NCBI GenBank assembly: GCA_913774355.1
Contig: CAJYGB010000009.1
Coordinates: 1 to 64,000 of the forward strand
Direction of reading: 5' to 3'
Origin: an uncultured Chryseobacterium sp.
GTDB taxonomy: Bacteria; Bacteroidota; Bacteroidia; Flavobacteriales; Weeksellaceae
Length of the DNA: 64,000 nt
The translations under genes were made by a program, and so were the position numbers. Below are positions 34,709 to 43,638 of the stretch, one piece after another. Position 1 is the first letter of the stretch; the number at the start of each line of letters is the position of its first letter. A model generated the notes under the pieces. It saw nothing but the letters and a program-made list of their open reading frames with translations, was not told where the DNA came from and ran no database searches.

Positions 34709-35929
34709 ATGGAAAACAGGGTTGTCATTACCGGAATGGGAATTTATTCCTGCATCGGAACTTCTTTGGAAGAGGTAAAGGAATCTTTATTTCAGGGGAA
34801 ATCCGGTATATTTTTAGTGGATGAAAGAAAAGAATTCGGTTTCAGGTCGGGATTAACGGGCGTTGTCCCGAAGCCTGATCTGAAAAATCTCCTGAACCGC
34901 CGGCAGCGCGTAAGCATGGGCGAAGAGAGCGAGTACGCCTATATCGCGACTTTAGCTGCTTTAAAGCAGGCAGGAATAGACCAGGATTTTTTAGATAACC
35001 ACGAAGTCGGAATTTTATACGGAAACGATAGTGTATCTCAGGCGGTGGTGGAATCTATAGATATTGCCAGGGAGAAAAAAGATACGACCCTGATGGGTTC
35101 GGGAGCAATTTTCAAATCAATGAACTCTACGGTAACGATGAATCTTTCCACAATTTTTAAACTGAGGGGGATTAATCTTACCATCAGTGCTGCCTGTGCC
35201 AGTGGATCTCATTCATTGGGACTGGCTTTTATGATGATCAAAAACGGTTTTCAGGAGATGATCGTCTGCGGAGGCGCGCAGGAAACCAATAAATATTCCA
35301 TGGCGAGCTTCGACGGGCTGGGTGTTTTCTCCGTAAGAGAAGATGAGCCAACGAAAGCTTCAAGACCTTTCGACTCGGGAAGGGACGGCCTGATTCCGAG
35401 CGGAGGGGCAGCTACCTTAATCGTTGAAAGTTTAGAGTCCGCACAGAAGAGAGGAGCGAATATTATCGCAGAAATTGTAGGCTACGGATTTTCCTCAAAT
35501 GGCGGACATATTTCCACCCCGAATGTCGACGGACCTGCTCTGGCGATGGAACGGGCGCTGAAACAATCGGGCTTGACGGCAAAAGATATTGATTATATTA
35601 ATGCCCATGCCACTTCAACACCGATCGGCGATGCCAATGAAGCAAAAGCGATCTTCGAAATTTTCGGCAGTGAAGTTCCGGTAAGCTCCACAAAATCCAT
35701 GACCGGACACGAATGCTGGATGGCCGGTGCCAGTGAAGTGATTTACTCGATTCTGATGATGCAGAATGGTTTTATTGCCCCGAACATCAATCTGGAAAAT
35801 CCTGATGATGAGGCAAAAAAGATAAATCTGGTAGCTAAAACAAAAAGTCAAAAAATTGACGTATTTTTGTCGAATTCTTTCGGATTTGGGGGAACCAACT
35901 CCGCATTAATCGTAAAAAAATTTAATTAA
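34709..35929 (+). CDS. Beta-ketoacyl-ACP synthase (FabF-like), flexirubin
   Basis: The 406-residue ketosynthase has the catalytic triad Cys (SAACASGSHSLG), His (NAHATSTPIGD) and His (STKSMTGHECWMAGA). It extends acyl-ACP with malonyl-ACP and is one of three catalytically complete KAS I/II-type enzymes in the cluster. The ACP gene follows 4 bases after the stop, so the pair is tightly coupled. Confidence 0.9.
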   Translation: MENRVVITGMGIYSCIGTSLEEVKESLFQGKSGIFLVDERKEFGFRSGLTGVVPKPDLKNLLNRRQRVSMGEESEYAYIATLAALKQAGIDQDFLDNHEVGILYGNDSVSQAVVESIDIAREKKDTTLMGSGAIFKSMNSTVTMNLSTIFKLRGINLTISAACASGSHSLGLAFMMIKNGFQEMIVCGGAQETNKYSMASFDGLGVFSVREDEPTKASRPFDSGRDGLIPSGGAATLIVESLESAQKRGANIIAEIVGYGFSSNGGHISTPNVDGPALAMERALKQSGLTAKDIDYINAHATSTPIGDANEAKAIFEIFGSEVPVSSTKSMTGHECWMAGASEVIYSILMMQNGFIAPNINLENPDDEAKKINLVAKTKSQKIDVFLSNSFGFGGTNSALIVKKFN

Positions 35930-35933
35930 AAAC

Positions 35934-36188
35934 ATGGAAAGGGAAAAAATTATTGCGATCGTTAATGATTTTTTGGTGAATGAATTTGAGGTGGACGGTG
36001 ATGAAATCAGCAACGAGGCAAACTTAAAAACCACGCTTGGGCTGGACAGCCTGGATTATATTGATATGGTGGTGGTGATCGAATCTAATTTCGGCGTAAA
36101 GCTTGGCGAAGCCGATTTCAAGAAGATGGTGACGTTCGATGATTTCTACACGACCATCGAAAACAAAATCACAGAAAAGAATAAATGA
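35934..36188 (+). CDS. Acyl carrier protein, flexirubin
   Basis: This 84-residue acidic ACP has the phosphopantetheine site GLDSLDYIDMVV (Ser of DSL, about residue 39). It carries the growing aryl polyene chain. It lies 4 bases after a ketosynthase gene. A second ACP is encoded at 48254, so the cluster has two carriers. Confidence 0.92.
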   Translation: MEREKIIAIVNDFLVNEFEVDGDEISNEANLKTTLGLDSLDYIDMVVVIESNFGVKLGEADFKKMVTFDDFYTTIENKITEKNK

Positions 36189-36285
36189 TTTACTAATATA
36201 ACAATGTAAATAATATAACAGTTTACCAATGTTTCATTGAATAATTGTTACACTGCTATATTGATAAATTGTTACATTACTGCCC
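36189..36285. repeat. AT-rich palindromic spacer repeat, copy B
   Basis: Contains ACTAATATAACAATGTA, CAGTTTACCAATG and ATTGTTACACTGCTATATTG in inverted arrangement, closely related to copies A, C and D. It separates the ACP from the acyltransferase gene. Confidence 0.6.
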
Positions 36286-36290
36286 ATGCT

Positions 36291-37175
36291 ATGAACAAAT
36301 GGAAAGGCAAATCTAAAGGGACCATCCTGGGATACAGGATTTTTGTCTGGTGCATTAGAAATATCGGAATCCGGAGTTCATACGCTGTACTGTATTTCGT
36401 TGCATTTTACTATTTTTTATTCGAAAAAAAGAGCAACACCTATTACCGGTATTACTTTCGGGAAAGGCTGAAGTACGGCTACTTGAAAACCAAACTGTCC
36501 TTATTTAAAAATTACTTTACCTTCGGAACGGTTTTAATTGATAAAACGGCCATTTCCGCAGGATTAAGAGATAAATATACCTACGAATTCGACGGAATTG
36601 AAAACCTAAGAAACCTTTTAGCGGAGAAAAAAGGCGGTGTTCTCATCAGTGCCCACATCGGGAACTTTGAAATCGCGGAACATTTCTTTGCCGATATTGA
36701 TTTTGATTGTCAGATCAATTTAGTTACCACTGATCAGGAAGTTACGGTGATCAAAGAATATCTGGAAAGTGTTTCCGTAAAACGGAGCAGCATTAAATTC
36801 ATTTATGTAAAAGAAGATATGTCCCATATTTTCGAGATCAATGAGGCACTGTCTAACAACGAACTGATCTGCTTTACCGGCGACCGTTATTTCGAGGGTT
36901 CCAAGTTTCTGGAAGGTAGTTTGCTCGGAAAAACGGCGAAATTCCCGGCTGGGCCTTTCCTTATCGCTTCGAGACTGGGTGTCCCGGTAGTATATGTTTA
37001 TGTAATGAAAGAAAAAAATCTTCACTACCATCTGTATGCAAGGGTTGCCCAAAATGTAAAAAAGCGCGACGCCCAAGGGCTTCTCAACTCCTATACGCAA
37101 AACCTGGAATCGATGATCAGAAAATATCCTTTACAGTGGTTCAATTATTTCGATTTTTGGGATGATATTGATTAA
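36291..37175 (+). CDS. LpxL/HtrB-like lysophospholipid acyltransferase family
   Basis: The ATG at 36291 (MNKWKGKSKGTILGYR) fits better than the open frame from 36237, which lies in repeat sequence. The 294-residue protein has an N-terminal membrane helix (AVLYFVAFYYFLF), HIGNFEIAEHF (H-x4-E catalytic type of LpxL) and FTGDRYFEGSKF. Relatives transfer acyl chains from ACP to lipid A. In aryl-polyene/flexirubin clusters such enzymes are thought to attach the polyene to its partner; here ester formation with the dialkylresorcinol is a candidate role. Confidence 0.8.
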   Translation: MNKWKGKSKGTILGYRIFVWCIRNIGIRSSYAVLYFVAFYYFLFEKKSNTYYRYYFRERLKYGYLKTKLSLFKNYFTFGTVLIDKTAISAGLRDKYTYEFDGIENLRNLLAEKKGGVLISAHIGNFEIAEHFFADIDFDCQINLVTTDQEVTVIKEYLESVSVKRSSIKFIYVKEDMSHIFEINEALSNNELICFTGDRYFEGSKFLEGSLLGKTAKFPAGPFLIASRLGVPVVYVYVMKEKNLHYHLYARVAQNVKKRDAQGLLNSYTQNLESMIRKYPLQWFNYFDFWDDID

Positions 37176-37269
37176 TTTTCCTACTTTTATCACAAATAAA
37201 ACTGATATTTAACGCAACATCAAAGTGATTACGAAGTTTATTCAAGATCACTAAACACAGCTTTTCTCC

Positions 37270-38808
37270 TTGAAAAAAGAATTCGACATACTGGTAATCG
37301 GCAGCGGATTGGGAGGTCTTGTTTCGGCGCTGGTGCTCGCCAAAGAAGGCCTGAAAGTCTGTGTCTTAGAGAAAAATAACCAATATGGCGGAAACCTCCA
37401 GACCTTTTCCCGGGACAAGCTGATTTTCGATACCGGTGTGCATTATCTGGGCGGACTTTCCGAAGGGCAGAATCTTCATCGGTATTTTTCATATCTCGGT
37501 ATTATGGATGACCTTCAGCTTCAGCAGATGGATCCGGACGGATATGATAGAATTACTTTCGGGGATGATCAGACCGAATATCCGCATGCACAGGGTTACG
37601 GCAATTTTGTGGAGCAGCTGGCCCGGCATTTTCCTGAAGAACGGGAGAATCTGGAAAATTACTGTGAAGAAATCCAGCGGGTTTGCAGTCAGTTTCCGAG
37701 ATATAACCTGGTAGGGAAAGACCATTATAATGAAGAAGTCCTGCACCTCAATACCAAACGGTTTATCGAATCCATTACCCCGAACAGGAAACTTCAGTCG
37801 GTTTTACTGGGATCTAACTTTTTATACGCCGGAGATTCTGAAAATGTTCCTTTTTTTGTACATGCGCTTACGGTAAATTCTTACATTCAGAGTGCTTATA
37901 AGTGCGTGAAAGGCGGAAGCCAGATTTCAAAATTACTGATCAAAAGGCTTCGTGAACATGGGGCGGAAGTCCATAAGCATTCGGAAGTCTCGGAATTCAT
38001 ATTTAATGACGGAAATGTGCTGACCGGAGTAAGGACAAAAGCCGGAAAAGAATATTTTGCTGAAAAATTTATTTCCAATATTGAGATCCGTTCCGCCATC
38101 AGACTGATCGGTGAAAACCGGCTGAAAAAATCTTTCTTAAACAGAATTAGAAGCTGGGAACCGGTATCTTCCTGTTTCAGTGTGTATCTTGTGTTAAAGC
38201 CCCGAACAGTTCAGAATTTTAATTATAACCTTTACCATTTTTCCAGTGAAGAATCGGTTTGGAATGCCTATCGTCACAGGAAAGATGCCTGGCCGGAAAC
38301 CTATATGCTGTCCTCGACACAGTCGAAGCACAACCCTGATTTCGCCGAAAGCCTGACGGCCATTTCCTATATGGATTTTGAAGAGGTAAATGAATGGCAG
38401 GATACATTCAATACGGTCGCTGATGGGCATGACCGTGGAGGGGATTACGAAACATTCAAGCTTGAAAAGGCTGAAAAAATGATTGCCGCCCTGGAGAAAA
38501 AAATTCCTGATCTGAGAACATCAATCAAAAGAATATATACTTCTTCGCCACTGTCTTACCGCGATTACATTGGCAGTGCCGACGGAAATATGTATGGGTA
38601 TATGAAGAGTTCTGAAAATCCTCTGAAAACCATGGTTTCTCCAAGGACGAAAATCGACAATCTGTTCCTAACGGGCCAGTCCGTAAACATGCACGGGATT
38701 TTAGGCTGTACGATCGGTGCCTTTAATACCTGTGCTGAAATTCTTGGAAAAGAAGTGATTGATGAAAGATTAATACAACTGATTAATAAAATCAAAGGTG
38801 AAAAATAA
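37270..38808 (+). CDS. FAD-dependent oxidoreductase, phytoene desaturase/isomerase-like
   Basis: This 512-residue CrtI-type amine-oxidoreductase has GSGLGGLVSALVLAKEG (about 10-26), EKNNQYGGNLQTF and a C-terminal FLTGQSVNMHGILGCTIGA dinucleotide-binding stretch. The start is TTG (37270); the dinucleotide fold begins right after it and no ATG fits. Its substrate in flexirubin formation is unknown: desaturation, isomerisation or ring hydroxylation are possible. It overlaps the next gene by 11 bases. Confidence 0.8.
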   Translation: MKKEFDILVIGSGLGGLVSALVLAKEGLKVCVLEKNNQYGGNLQTFSRDKLIFDTGVHYLGGLSEGQNLHRYFSYLGIMDDLQLQQMDPDGYDRITFGDDQTEYPHAQGYGNFVEQLARHFPEERENLENYCEEIQRVCSQFPRYNLVGKDHYNEEVLHLNTKRFIESITPNRKLQSVLLGSNFLYAGDSENVPFFVHALTVNSYIQSAYKCVKGGSQISKLLIKRLREHGAEVHKHSEVSEFIFNDGNVLTGVRTKAGKEYFAEKFISNIEIRSAIRLIGENRLKKSFLNRIRSWEPVSSCFSVYLVLKPRTVQNFNYNLYHFSSEESVWNAYRHRKDAWPETYMLSSTQSKHNPDFAESLTAISYMDFEEVNEWQDTFNTVADGHDRGGDYETFKLEKAEKMIAALEKKIPDLRTSIKRIYTSSPLSYRDYIGSADGNMYGYMKSSENPLKTMVSPRTKIDNLFLTGQSVNMHGILGCTIGAFNTCAEILGKEVIDERLIQLINKIKGEK

Positions 38809-40501
38809 GATTATAACCAGCCGCTCTTCTTTTCGCATAGTATTTCTTTTGCTTGGCCTTATCCTGAATCTCAGCCTTATTTCCTGCGGCATAAGAAAAT
38901 CGGTACGGCATCTTCCGGAAATCAGACAATATGCGCTGGAAGTTCCGAAAGTGAATAAGGTTAATGATTCGACATTTAGTTTTCGTGAAAATTATTTAAC
39001 CAAAAACAAACAGCAGCTCTGGGAATTGTATATCAAAGGAAATCCTCTGCAGCTGGGCTATAACAACGGAGCATTAACGCAAAACCTGATGCAGAAGCAG
39101 GAAGAAGTCTTTTTCTCAAAAGTGGAAGGATTTGTGCCTTCAAAATTTAAGCAAAATTTGCTGAGAGGCTTTCTGAAATGGTATAACCGGAAAATGTACC
39201 TGAATATCCGGGAAGATGATCAGGCGGAACTCTACGGATTGTCGCGGTATTCTTCGGACAAATACAATTTTATCGCTCCTGAATTTTTGAGAAGCATGTA
39301 CCTGCACGGCGCCCATGACATCGGCCACGCGATGCAGGATCTGATGATGGTTGGCTGTACTTCACTGGCTGTCTGGAACGAAAATACAGAAGACGGCGAC
39401 CTGCTCATCGGCCGGAATTTCGATTTTTATGTAGGGGACGATTTTGCAAAGAATAAATTAATCCAATTTGTAGAGCCGGAGGACGGGATTCCTTACCTTT
39501 CTGTAAGCTGGCCCGGTATGATCGGCGTGGTTTCCGGGATGAATAAGGAAGGCCTTACGGTTACCATCAATGCCGGAAAGTCGAAAATTCCGCTGACGGC
39601 AAAAACACCGATTTCGCTGGTGGCACGTGAAATTTTACAGTATGCTAAAAATATCGATGAAGCTATTGCGATTGCCCGAAAAAGAAAGGTTTTCGTATCA
39701 GAATCCATCCTGGTTGGAAGTGCAAATGATAAAAATGCCGTGATCATCGAGGTTTCGCCGGATAATTTCGGGGTGTACCGGGTTGAAAACAGCGCGAAGG
39801 TTTTCTGTACCAATCATTTCCAGTCGGAGGCGTATAAAAATGACAAGAGAAATCAGAAGCATATCCTGGAAAGCCATTCCGAATACCGCTACGAAAAGCT
39901 GCAGGAACTTTTACAGGAAAACAGAAAGCTGAATCCCGAAAAGATGGCGGCCATTTTGAGGGATCAATCGGGATTGAAAGGAGAGAAAATCGGCTACGGC
40001 AACGAAAAAGCCATTAATCAGCTTTTGGCACATCATGCGGTGATTTTTTCGCCTCAGAAAAAACTGGTCTGGGTCTCTGCCAATCCTTACCAGCTGGGAG
40101 AATTTGTGTGCTATGATCTGAATGAAGTTTTCTCAGGCCGAAAACCGGGCAACGGCACATTGGTAAAATCAACATTGAATATTCCTAAAGATCCCTTTTT
40201 AGATTCCCGGGAATTTAAAAATTATGAAGAGTACAAGATTGCCAATTCCGAAATTAGTGATGCGGTAAACGATAAGACAAAAGCATTTTCCGATGGATTT
40301 ATTCTCCATTACCAGTCACTGAACCCGGATTTCTGGCTGGTGTATTACCAGGCCGGCAGGTATTATTTCAGCAGGAAAGAATATTCCAAAGCGAAGCCCG
40401 AGTTTGAAAAAGCATTGTCCAAAGAAATCACCACCGTTCCGGACCGGGAGAATGTCGAAAAATACCTGAAGAAGACGGAGAAAAAGCTGAAAGGTCAATA
40501 G
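38798..40501 (+). CDS. C45-family acyltransferase/peptidase lipoprotein
   Basis: Starts with GTG inside the previous gene. The N-terminal signal SFRIVFLLLGLILNLSLISC ends in a lipoprotein cysteine. The centre is a penicillin acyltransferase-like NTN-hydrolase domain (C45) with the processing site MVGCTSLAVWN (nucleophile Cys) and GDLLIGRNFDFY. A TPR-like helical tail (about 500-567) closes it. C45 enzymes move acyl groups between thiol, amide and ester acceptors. A periplasmic, lipid-anchored role in joining or trimming flexirubin is plausible but unproven. Last gene of the plus-strand arm. Confidence 0.8.
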   Translation: MKNKIITSRSSFRIVFLLLGLILNLSLISCGIRKSVRHLPEIRQYALEVPKVNKVNDSTFSFRENYLTKNKQQLWELYIKGNPLQLGYNNGALTQNLMQKQEEVFFSKVEGFVPSKFKQNLLRGFLKWYNRKMYLNIREDDQAELYGLSRYSSDKYNFIAPEFLRSMYLHGAHDIGHAMQDLMMVGCTSLAVWNENTEDGDLLIGRNFDFYVGDDFAKNKLIQFVEPEDGIPYLSVSWPGMIGVVSGMNKEGLTVTINAGKSKIPLTAKTPISLVAREILQYAKNIDEAIAIARKRKVFVSESILVGSANDKNAVIIEVSPDNFGVYRVENSAKVFCTNHFQSEAYKNDKRNQKHILESHSEYRYEKLQELLQENRKLNPEKMAAILRDQSGLKGEKIGYGNEKAINQLLAHHAVIFSPQKKLVWVSANPYQLGEFVCYDLNEVFSGRKPGNGTLVKSTLNIPKDPFLDSREFKNYEEYKIANSEISDAVNDKTKAFSDGFILHYQSLNPDFWLVYYQAGRYYFSRKEYSKAKPEFEKALSKEITTVPDRENVEKYLKKTEKKLKGQ

Positions 40502-40902
40502 TGAATTTTGCTGCGCAAGTGAATGTTCGATGGTGAATGGTGAATTCGCTTTGCTTATTAATGGTCAATTTTTTACAGAAAACCAATGTTGGAATACGCC
40601 AAGGCGCAAAAGGGTTTTTAATGCTTTGTGTGGAAAAGGCGTGAGGATTTTATCTTTGATAAAATTGAATACTGCACATTGATTTCCTGATACTGAAATT
40701 TGGAAAGCCTATCTGGTCAACGGCATGAAAATTTGACATTGTCAAATTCCTTGCACCCTTTAACGTTGCTTTTTTACTAATCTTAACGTCTTTGCGCATT
40801 CCAGCAACAATCAAAATTTCATTCGTTAAAAATTGACCATTTATCGACAATGCCGGATTCACGATTAACTTCCGACTAAGGGATAAACAAAAGACGACCG
40901 GC
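40502..40902. other. Long spacer without a gene, partly repetitive
   Basis: No credible ORF is present. The start is rich in GTGAATGGTGAATT-like short repeats. At 40730-40748 there is a perfect 9-bp inverted repeat, AATTTGACA-T-TGTCAAATT, that could be an operator or chance. It separates the two convergent arms of the flexirubin cluster. Confidence 0.5.
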
Positions 40903-40988
40903 CTAGCCCCGATAGAAACGGTTACCACGCAACAGGCGAAGGCATAGCATTGGCGTGAGGAGTAGAAGTGGATAGCGGGAAATAGCTC
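40903..40988. repeat. Candidate flavobacterial intergenic structured element
   Basis: Begins TAGCCCCGATAGAAACGG and ends GTGGATAGCGGGAAATAGCT, with complementary AGC..CCCG..AT and AT..CGGG..GCT ends enclosing a variable, partly palindromic middle (GCGAAGGCATAGC). I recall this framing from many flavobacterial genomes, where it sits at 3' ends of genes. It directly abuts the stop of the GT2 gene and may act as its 3' end structure. Confidence 0.45.
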
Positions 40989-42167
40989 CTAAAAATCGGT
41001 TTTGTCCGGGCTTACTTTGTTCAGTAAAAAAAAGGTGATAATCCAGGTTAATGCAGATGCTGAGATGGCCAGAATCATGCTTCCGATGACATATTGCAAA
41101 AGGTTATTTTTTACCAGGTCGAAATTCAGTTCCTGGCTCAGGATGTTGCTGTTGCCGTCTACGAAAGGAGATCCCAGAAAAAGGGAAGCTGCAATAATAA
41201 ACGGGATAAACGGCGGGAGGCTCACATTGGAAGCGAAGAAAGCCAGCACTTTGTTAAGTTTGAAAAGCACCGCCAGCGAAATAACGATCAGGGTATGGAA
41301 TCCCCAGAAAGGAGAAAAACCAACGAATACCCCGAGCGCAATTGAAAATGCCTTCGTACGGTTGGTTCCGTCGCTTTCCAGCACATCTTCCTTAATAAAC
41401 CGCCGGATGCTTTTTTTTCTGAAATTATTGATGAAATTCCTTGGAATAATGTATAGCAGGGCAATTGCTACCAGAATCGTATTAAGAATACTGATCCGCG
41501 TAAAATCTTTAAAAGGCCTGAAATGCGATACCCGCTCTGCCGGATCGTACAATACCTTTACCGGGACGTTTTTTACCGGAACATGTCTCCAGGCAGTCCG
41601 TACGATGATTTCGATCTCAAATTCAAATTTCGGGGTGAAGTATTTCTTTGGAATTTTATGTAAAGGATAAAGGCGGTATCCGGATTGGGTGTCTTCCAGT
41701 TTGATCCCGGTCTCAAACCAGAACCAGAAGTTGGAGAACCGGTTTCCGAAGCTGCTTTTTTTTGGAATGCCGTCCTGTGCCATATTACGGTTCCCAATCA
41801 AAAGAACGTCCTCTTTTTCGTAAAGTAATGCTTCTATGAAAACGGGAATATCATCGGGATAATGCTGTCCGTCTGAATCGATGGTAATGGCATAATGATA
41901 ACCGAGTTTCTTTGCCTTTCTAAATCCGGTTTTAAGGCCGTTCCCTTTGCCTTTGTTTTCCGGTAAATGGATGACGTGGAGCTGAGGATATTGTCCTAAA
42001 ATCTCTTTGGTGGAGTCGGTAGAGCCGTCATTGACTATAATAATGTCCTGCGTGTAATCGAGAACGCCGTCAATGACTCTTTTCAGGGTTTTCTCGTTGT
42101 TGTAAGTCGGGATTAAAACACAGATTTTCTTTTCGGAAATCACGTTTTGCACTTCAGGCAGGGTCAT
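40989..42167 (-). CDS. GT2 glycosyltransferase fused to DUF2062
   Basis: The 392-residue protein has a GT-A family 2 domain (about 10-230): VLIPTYNNEKTLKRVIDGV, VNDGSTDSTKEIL and the metal motif TIDSDGQHYPDDIP, as in dolichol-phosphate mannosyltransferase relatives. A DUF2062 membrane domain follows (about 265-385, SIALGVFVGFSPFWGFHTL). Aryl-polyene clusters contain a comparable GT2. It may glycosylate a lipid carrier or the pigment's anchor. Last gene of the minus-strand arm. Confidence 0.82.
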   Translation of the reverse strand: MTLPEVQNVISEKKICVLIPTYNNEKTLKRVIDGVLDYTQDIIIVNDGSTDSTKEILGQYPQLHVIHLPENKGKGNGLKTGFRKAKKLGYHYAITIDSDGQHYPDDIPVFIEALLYEKEDVLLIGNRNMAQDGIPKKSSFGNRFSNFWFWFETGIKLEDTQSGYRLYPLHKIPKKYFTPKFEFEIEIIVRTAWRHVPVKNVPVKVLYDPAERVSHFRPFKDFTRISILNTILVAIALLYIIPRNFINNFRKKSIRRFIKEDVLESDGTNRTKAFSIALGVFVGFSPFWGFHTLIVISLAVLFKLNKVLAFFASNVSLPPFIPFIIAASLFLGSPFVDGNSNILSQELNFDLVKNNLLQYVIGSMILAISASALTWIITFFLLNKVSPDKTDF

Positions 42168-42171
42168 CGTT

Positions 42172-42648
42172 TTATTTTAGGGTTGCTTTTTCAGCGGGTG
42201 TAAAGGTTTTGGACTGTGCGGCGAAACGTTTGATGTAATTTTTCAGGGCCGCGTTCTGTTTGCTGTAATGATCCAGAAGAAATGTTTTATCATCTTTCAG
42301 GCTTCCCCTGTATCCTACGATTTTAGGAATATTTTCCTGTACACTCATCCGGATTACCCTGAGTTCGGCATTATTGGGATTGCTTTTGATTACCGCTTCA
42401 AGGCTCGTCGCTCCCGATTTTACCAAAGCTTTACGGTTCGATTTGGTAATCTTTGCTTCCATGATCTGTGCGGCTGCTTTATATCCCTGGATTACAGGTT
42501 CGGAACCTGATGCCTTTTCAGCCATGTTGATGAATGATTCCGTATTGGCGTTGGAAGCATTGGCTTTCGCATAGCTTTCTCTCAACGATTCAAGATTCGA
42601 CTGAAAGAAAAGAACGAAGGCGGTTATAAGTGAGAAAATAAATTTCAT
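42172..42648 (-). CDS. Secreted helical protein (hypothetical)
   Basis: This 158-residue protein has a short signal peptide (MKFIFSLITAFVLFFQS) and an all-helical mature part with TPR-like spacing (NMAEKASGSEPVIQGYKAAAQIMEAK, IKSNPNNAELRVIRMSVQEN). No named family is recognised. It lies 4 bases upstream of the GT2 gene and overlaps the FabZ-like gene by 4 bases, so it is translationally coupled within the flexirubin operon. Confidence 0.65.
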   Translation of the reverse strand: MKFIFSLITAFVLFFQSNLESLRESYAKANASNANTESFINMAEKASGSEPVIQGYKAAAQIMEAKITKSNRKALVKSGATSLEAVIKSNPNNAELRVIRMSVQENIPKIVGYRGSLKDDKTFLLDHYSKQNAALKNYIKRFAAQSKTFTPAEKATLK

Positions 42649-43025
42649 GAGGTCAATTTTTGGTAGTTCACTGACATTTTCAATGCAATAGTCTCGCCAA
42701 AAGATGTGGTATTCTTTACTTTCACTTCTCCTTCGGCCTGGGTAATATCCAGCTGCAGCTTTAGGTCCGGGGTTTCAAAAGGATTGATGATGGCCATGAA
42801 TTTTACGTTGGAAGCCGTCTTCAGAAACAGAGACAGACCTGTAAATTCTTCAGAAAGTTCCTTTACGATCTGCATCATGCACACACCCGGCGTTACCGGA
42901 TTTCCCGGAAAATGCCCTTTGAAGATGTCATGGTCTTTATTCAGAGAGATGTAGGCGGTGTAGCTTCCGTTTTCTGCCTGTTCGTAAGACTGTAAAGTAT
43001 AAAAATCTGTAAGAATAGTCTGCAT
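42645..43025 (-). CDS. FabZ-like hotdog protein with altered active site
   Basis: The 126-residue single hotdog domain has KGHFPGNPVTPGVCMMQ. His38 matches the FabZ catalytic His, but the residue 14 positions on, normally the catalytic Glu, is Gln52. It may need a partner hotdog (54956 or 55404) to supply the acid, as ApeI and ApeP act together in APE systems, or it may have another activity. Its place beside ACP/KS-type genes supports a role in dehydration during polyene synthesis. Confidence 0.78.
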   Translation of the reverse strand: MQTILTDFYTLQSYEQAENGSYTAYISLNKDHDIFKGHFPGNPVTPGVCMMQIVKELSEEFTGLSLFLKTASNVKFMAIINPFETPDLKLQLDITQAEGEVKVKNTTSFGETIALKMSVNYQKLTS

Positions 43026-43029
43026 AGAA

Positions 43030-43632
43030 TTATTTTTTCATGTTAAAGGTATAATACACACCGGCCTGGAACGTGATGTTCGAGTGGTCGTTGTAAAAGG
43101 AATACACCGGGATGAAACCTTTTTTTACCCTGGCTTCAACCCCGAAATGCTCGGTAATTTCAAAACCTGCGCCTGCCGTAATTCCCAGGTCGATTTCATT
43201 AGCGGCATCGAAATTTTTCTGTTCCACCAGAAATTCCAAGGTCGGGCCGAAATGAACATTGAATTTATTAAAGTAGAATTTATTAACCAGCTGAAGACTT
43301 ACATAAGAGGCGGTAAGCATCTGCCCGTTCCAGTTGTTGATATTCGTATCCATTTTTGCACCCTGTCTGGAATAGTTGATCTCCGGCTGCAAAGCATAGA
43401 ATTTTGCAAACCGGATATTTCCAAAAAGTCCAAGATAGAAATCGGTTTTATTCTTAAACTCCATATTGGGATCGGCATTGCCATAGTAATCTGAATCCAT
43501 ATAGGAATACCACTGCGCTTTATTGGTAAAGTGCGAAAAATTGGCACCCGCCCTGATTCCCGGATTAAAAGTTACCTGCGAGAAAGCAATGGCTGAAATA
43601 AGTAAAGTAAATAAAGAAATAATTTTTTTCAT
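43030..43632 (-). CDS. Outer-membrane beta-barrel protein (porin-like)
   Basis: This 200-residue protein has a signal peptide (IISLFTLLISAIAFSQ) and alternating amphipathic strands with aromatic ends (FYLGLFGNIRFAKFYALQPEI, YVSLQLVNKFYFNKFNVHFG, NITFQAGVYYTFN) that end in an aromatic-rich C-terminus, as in OmpW/Omp_b-brl-type barrels. It lies in the export section of the flexirubin operon next to the LolA-like carrier and lipoprotein, suggesting a part in pigment placement at the outer membrane. Confidence 0.75.
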   Translation of the reverse strand: MKKIISLFTLLISAIAFSQVTFNPGIRAGANFSHFTNKAQWYSYMDSDYYGNADPNMEFKNKTDFYLGLFGNIRFAKFYALQPEINYSRQGAKMDTNINNWNGQMLTASYVSLQLVNKFYFNKFNVHFGPTLEFLVEQKNFDAANEIDLGITAGAGFEITEHFGVEARVKKGFIPVYSFYNDHSNITFQAGVYYTFNMKK

Positions 43633-43638
43633 GTGAAT

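Noticed and set aside
40730..40748. AATTTGACA-T-TGTCAAATT as a regulator operator
   Set aside because: The palindrome is perfect but lies between convergent gene ends with no promoter near it, so no regulatory role can be supported.
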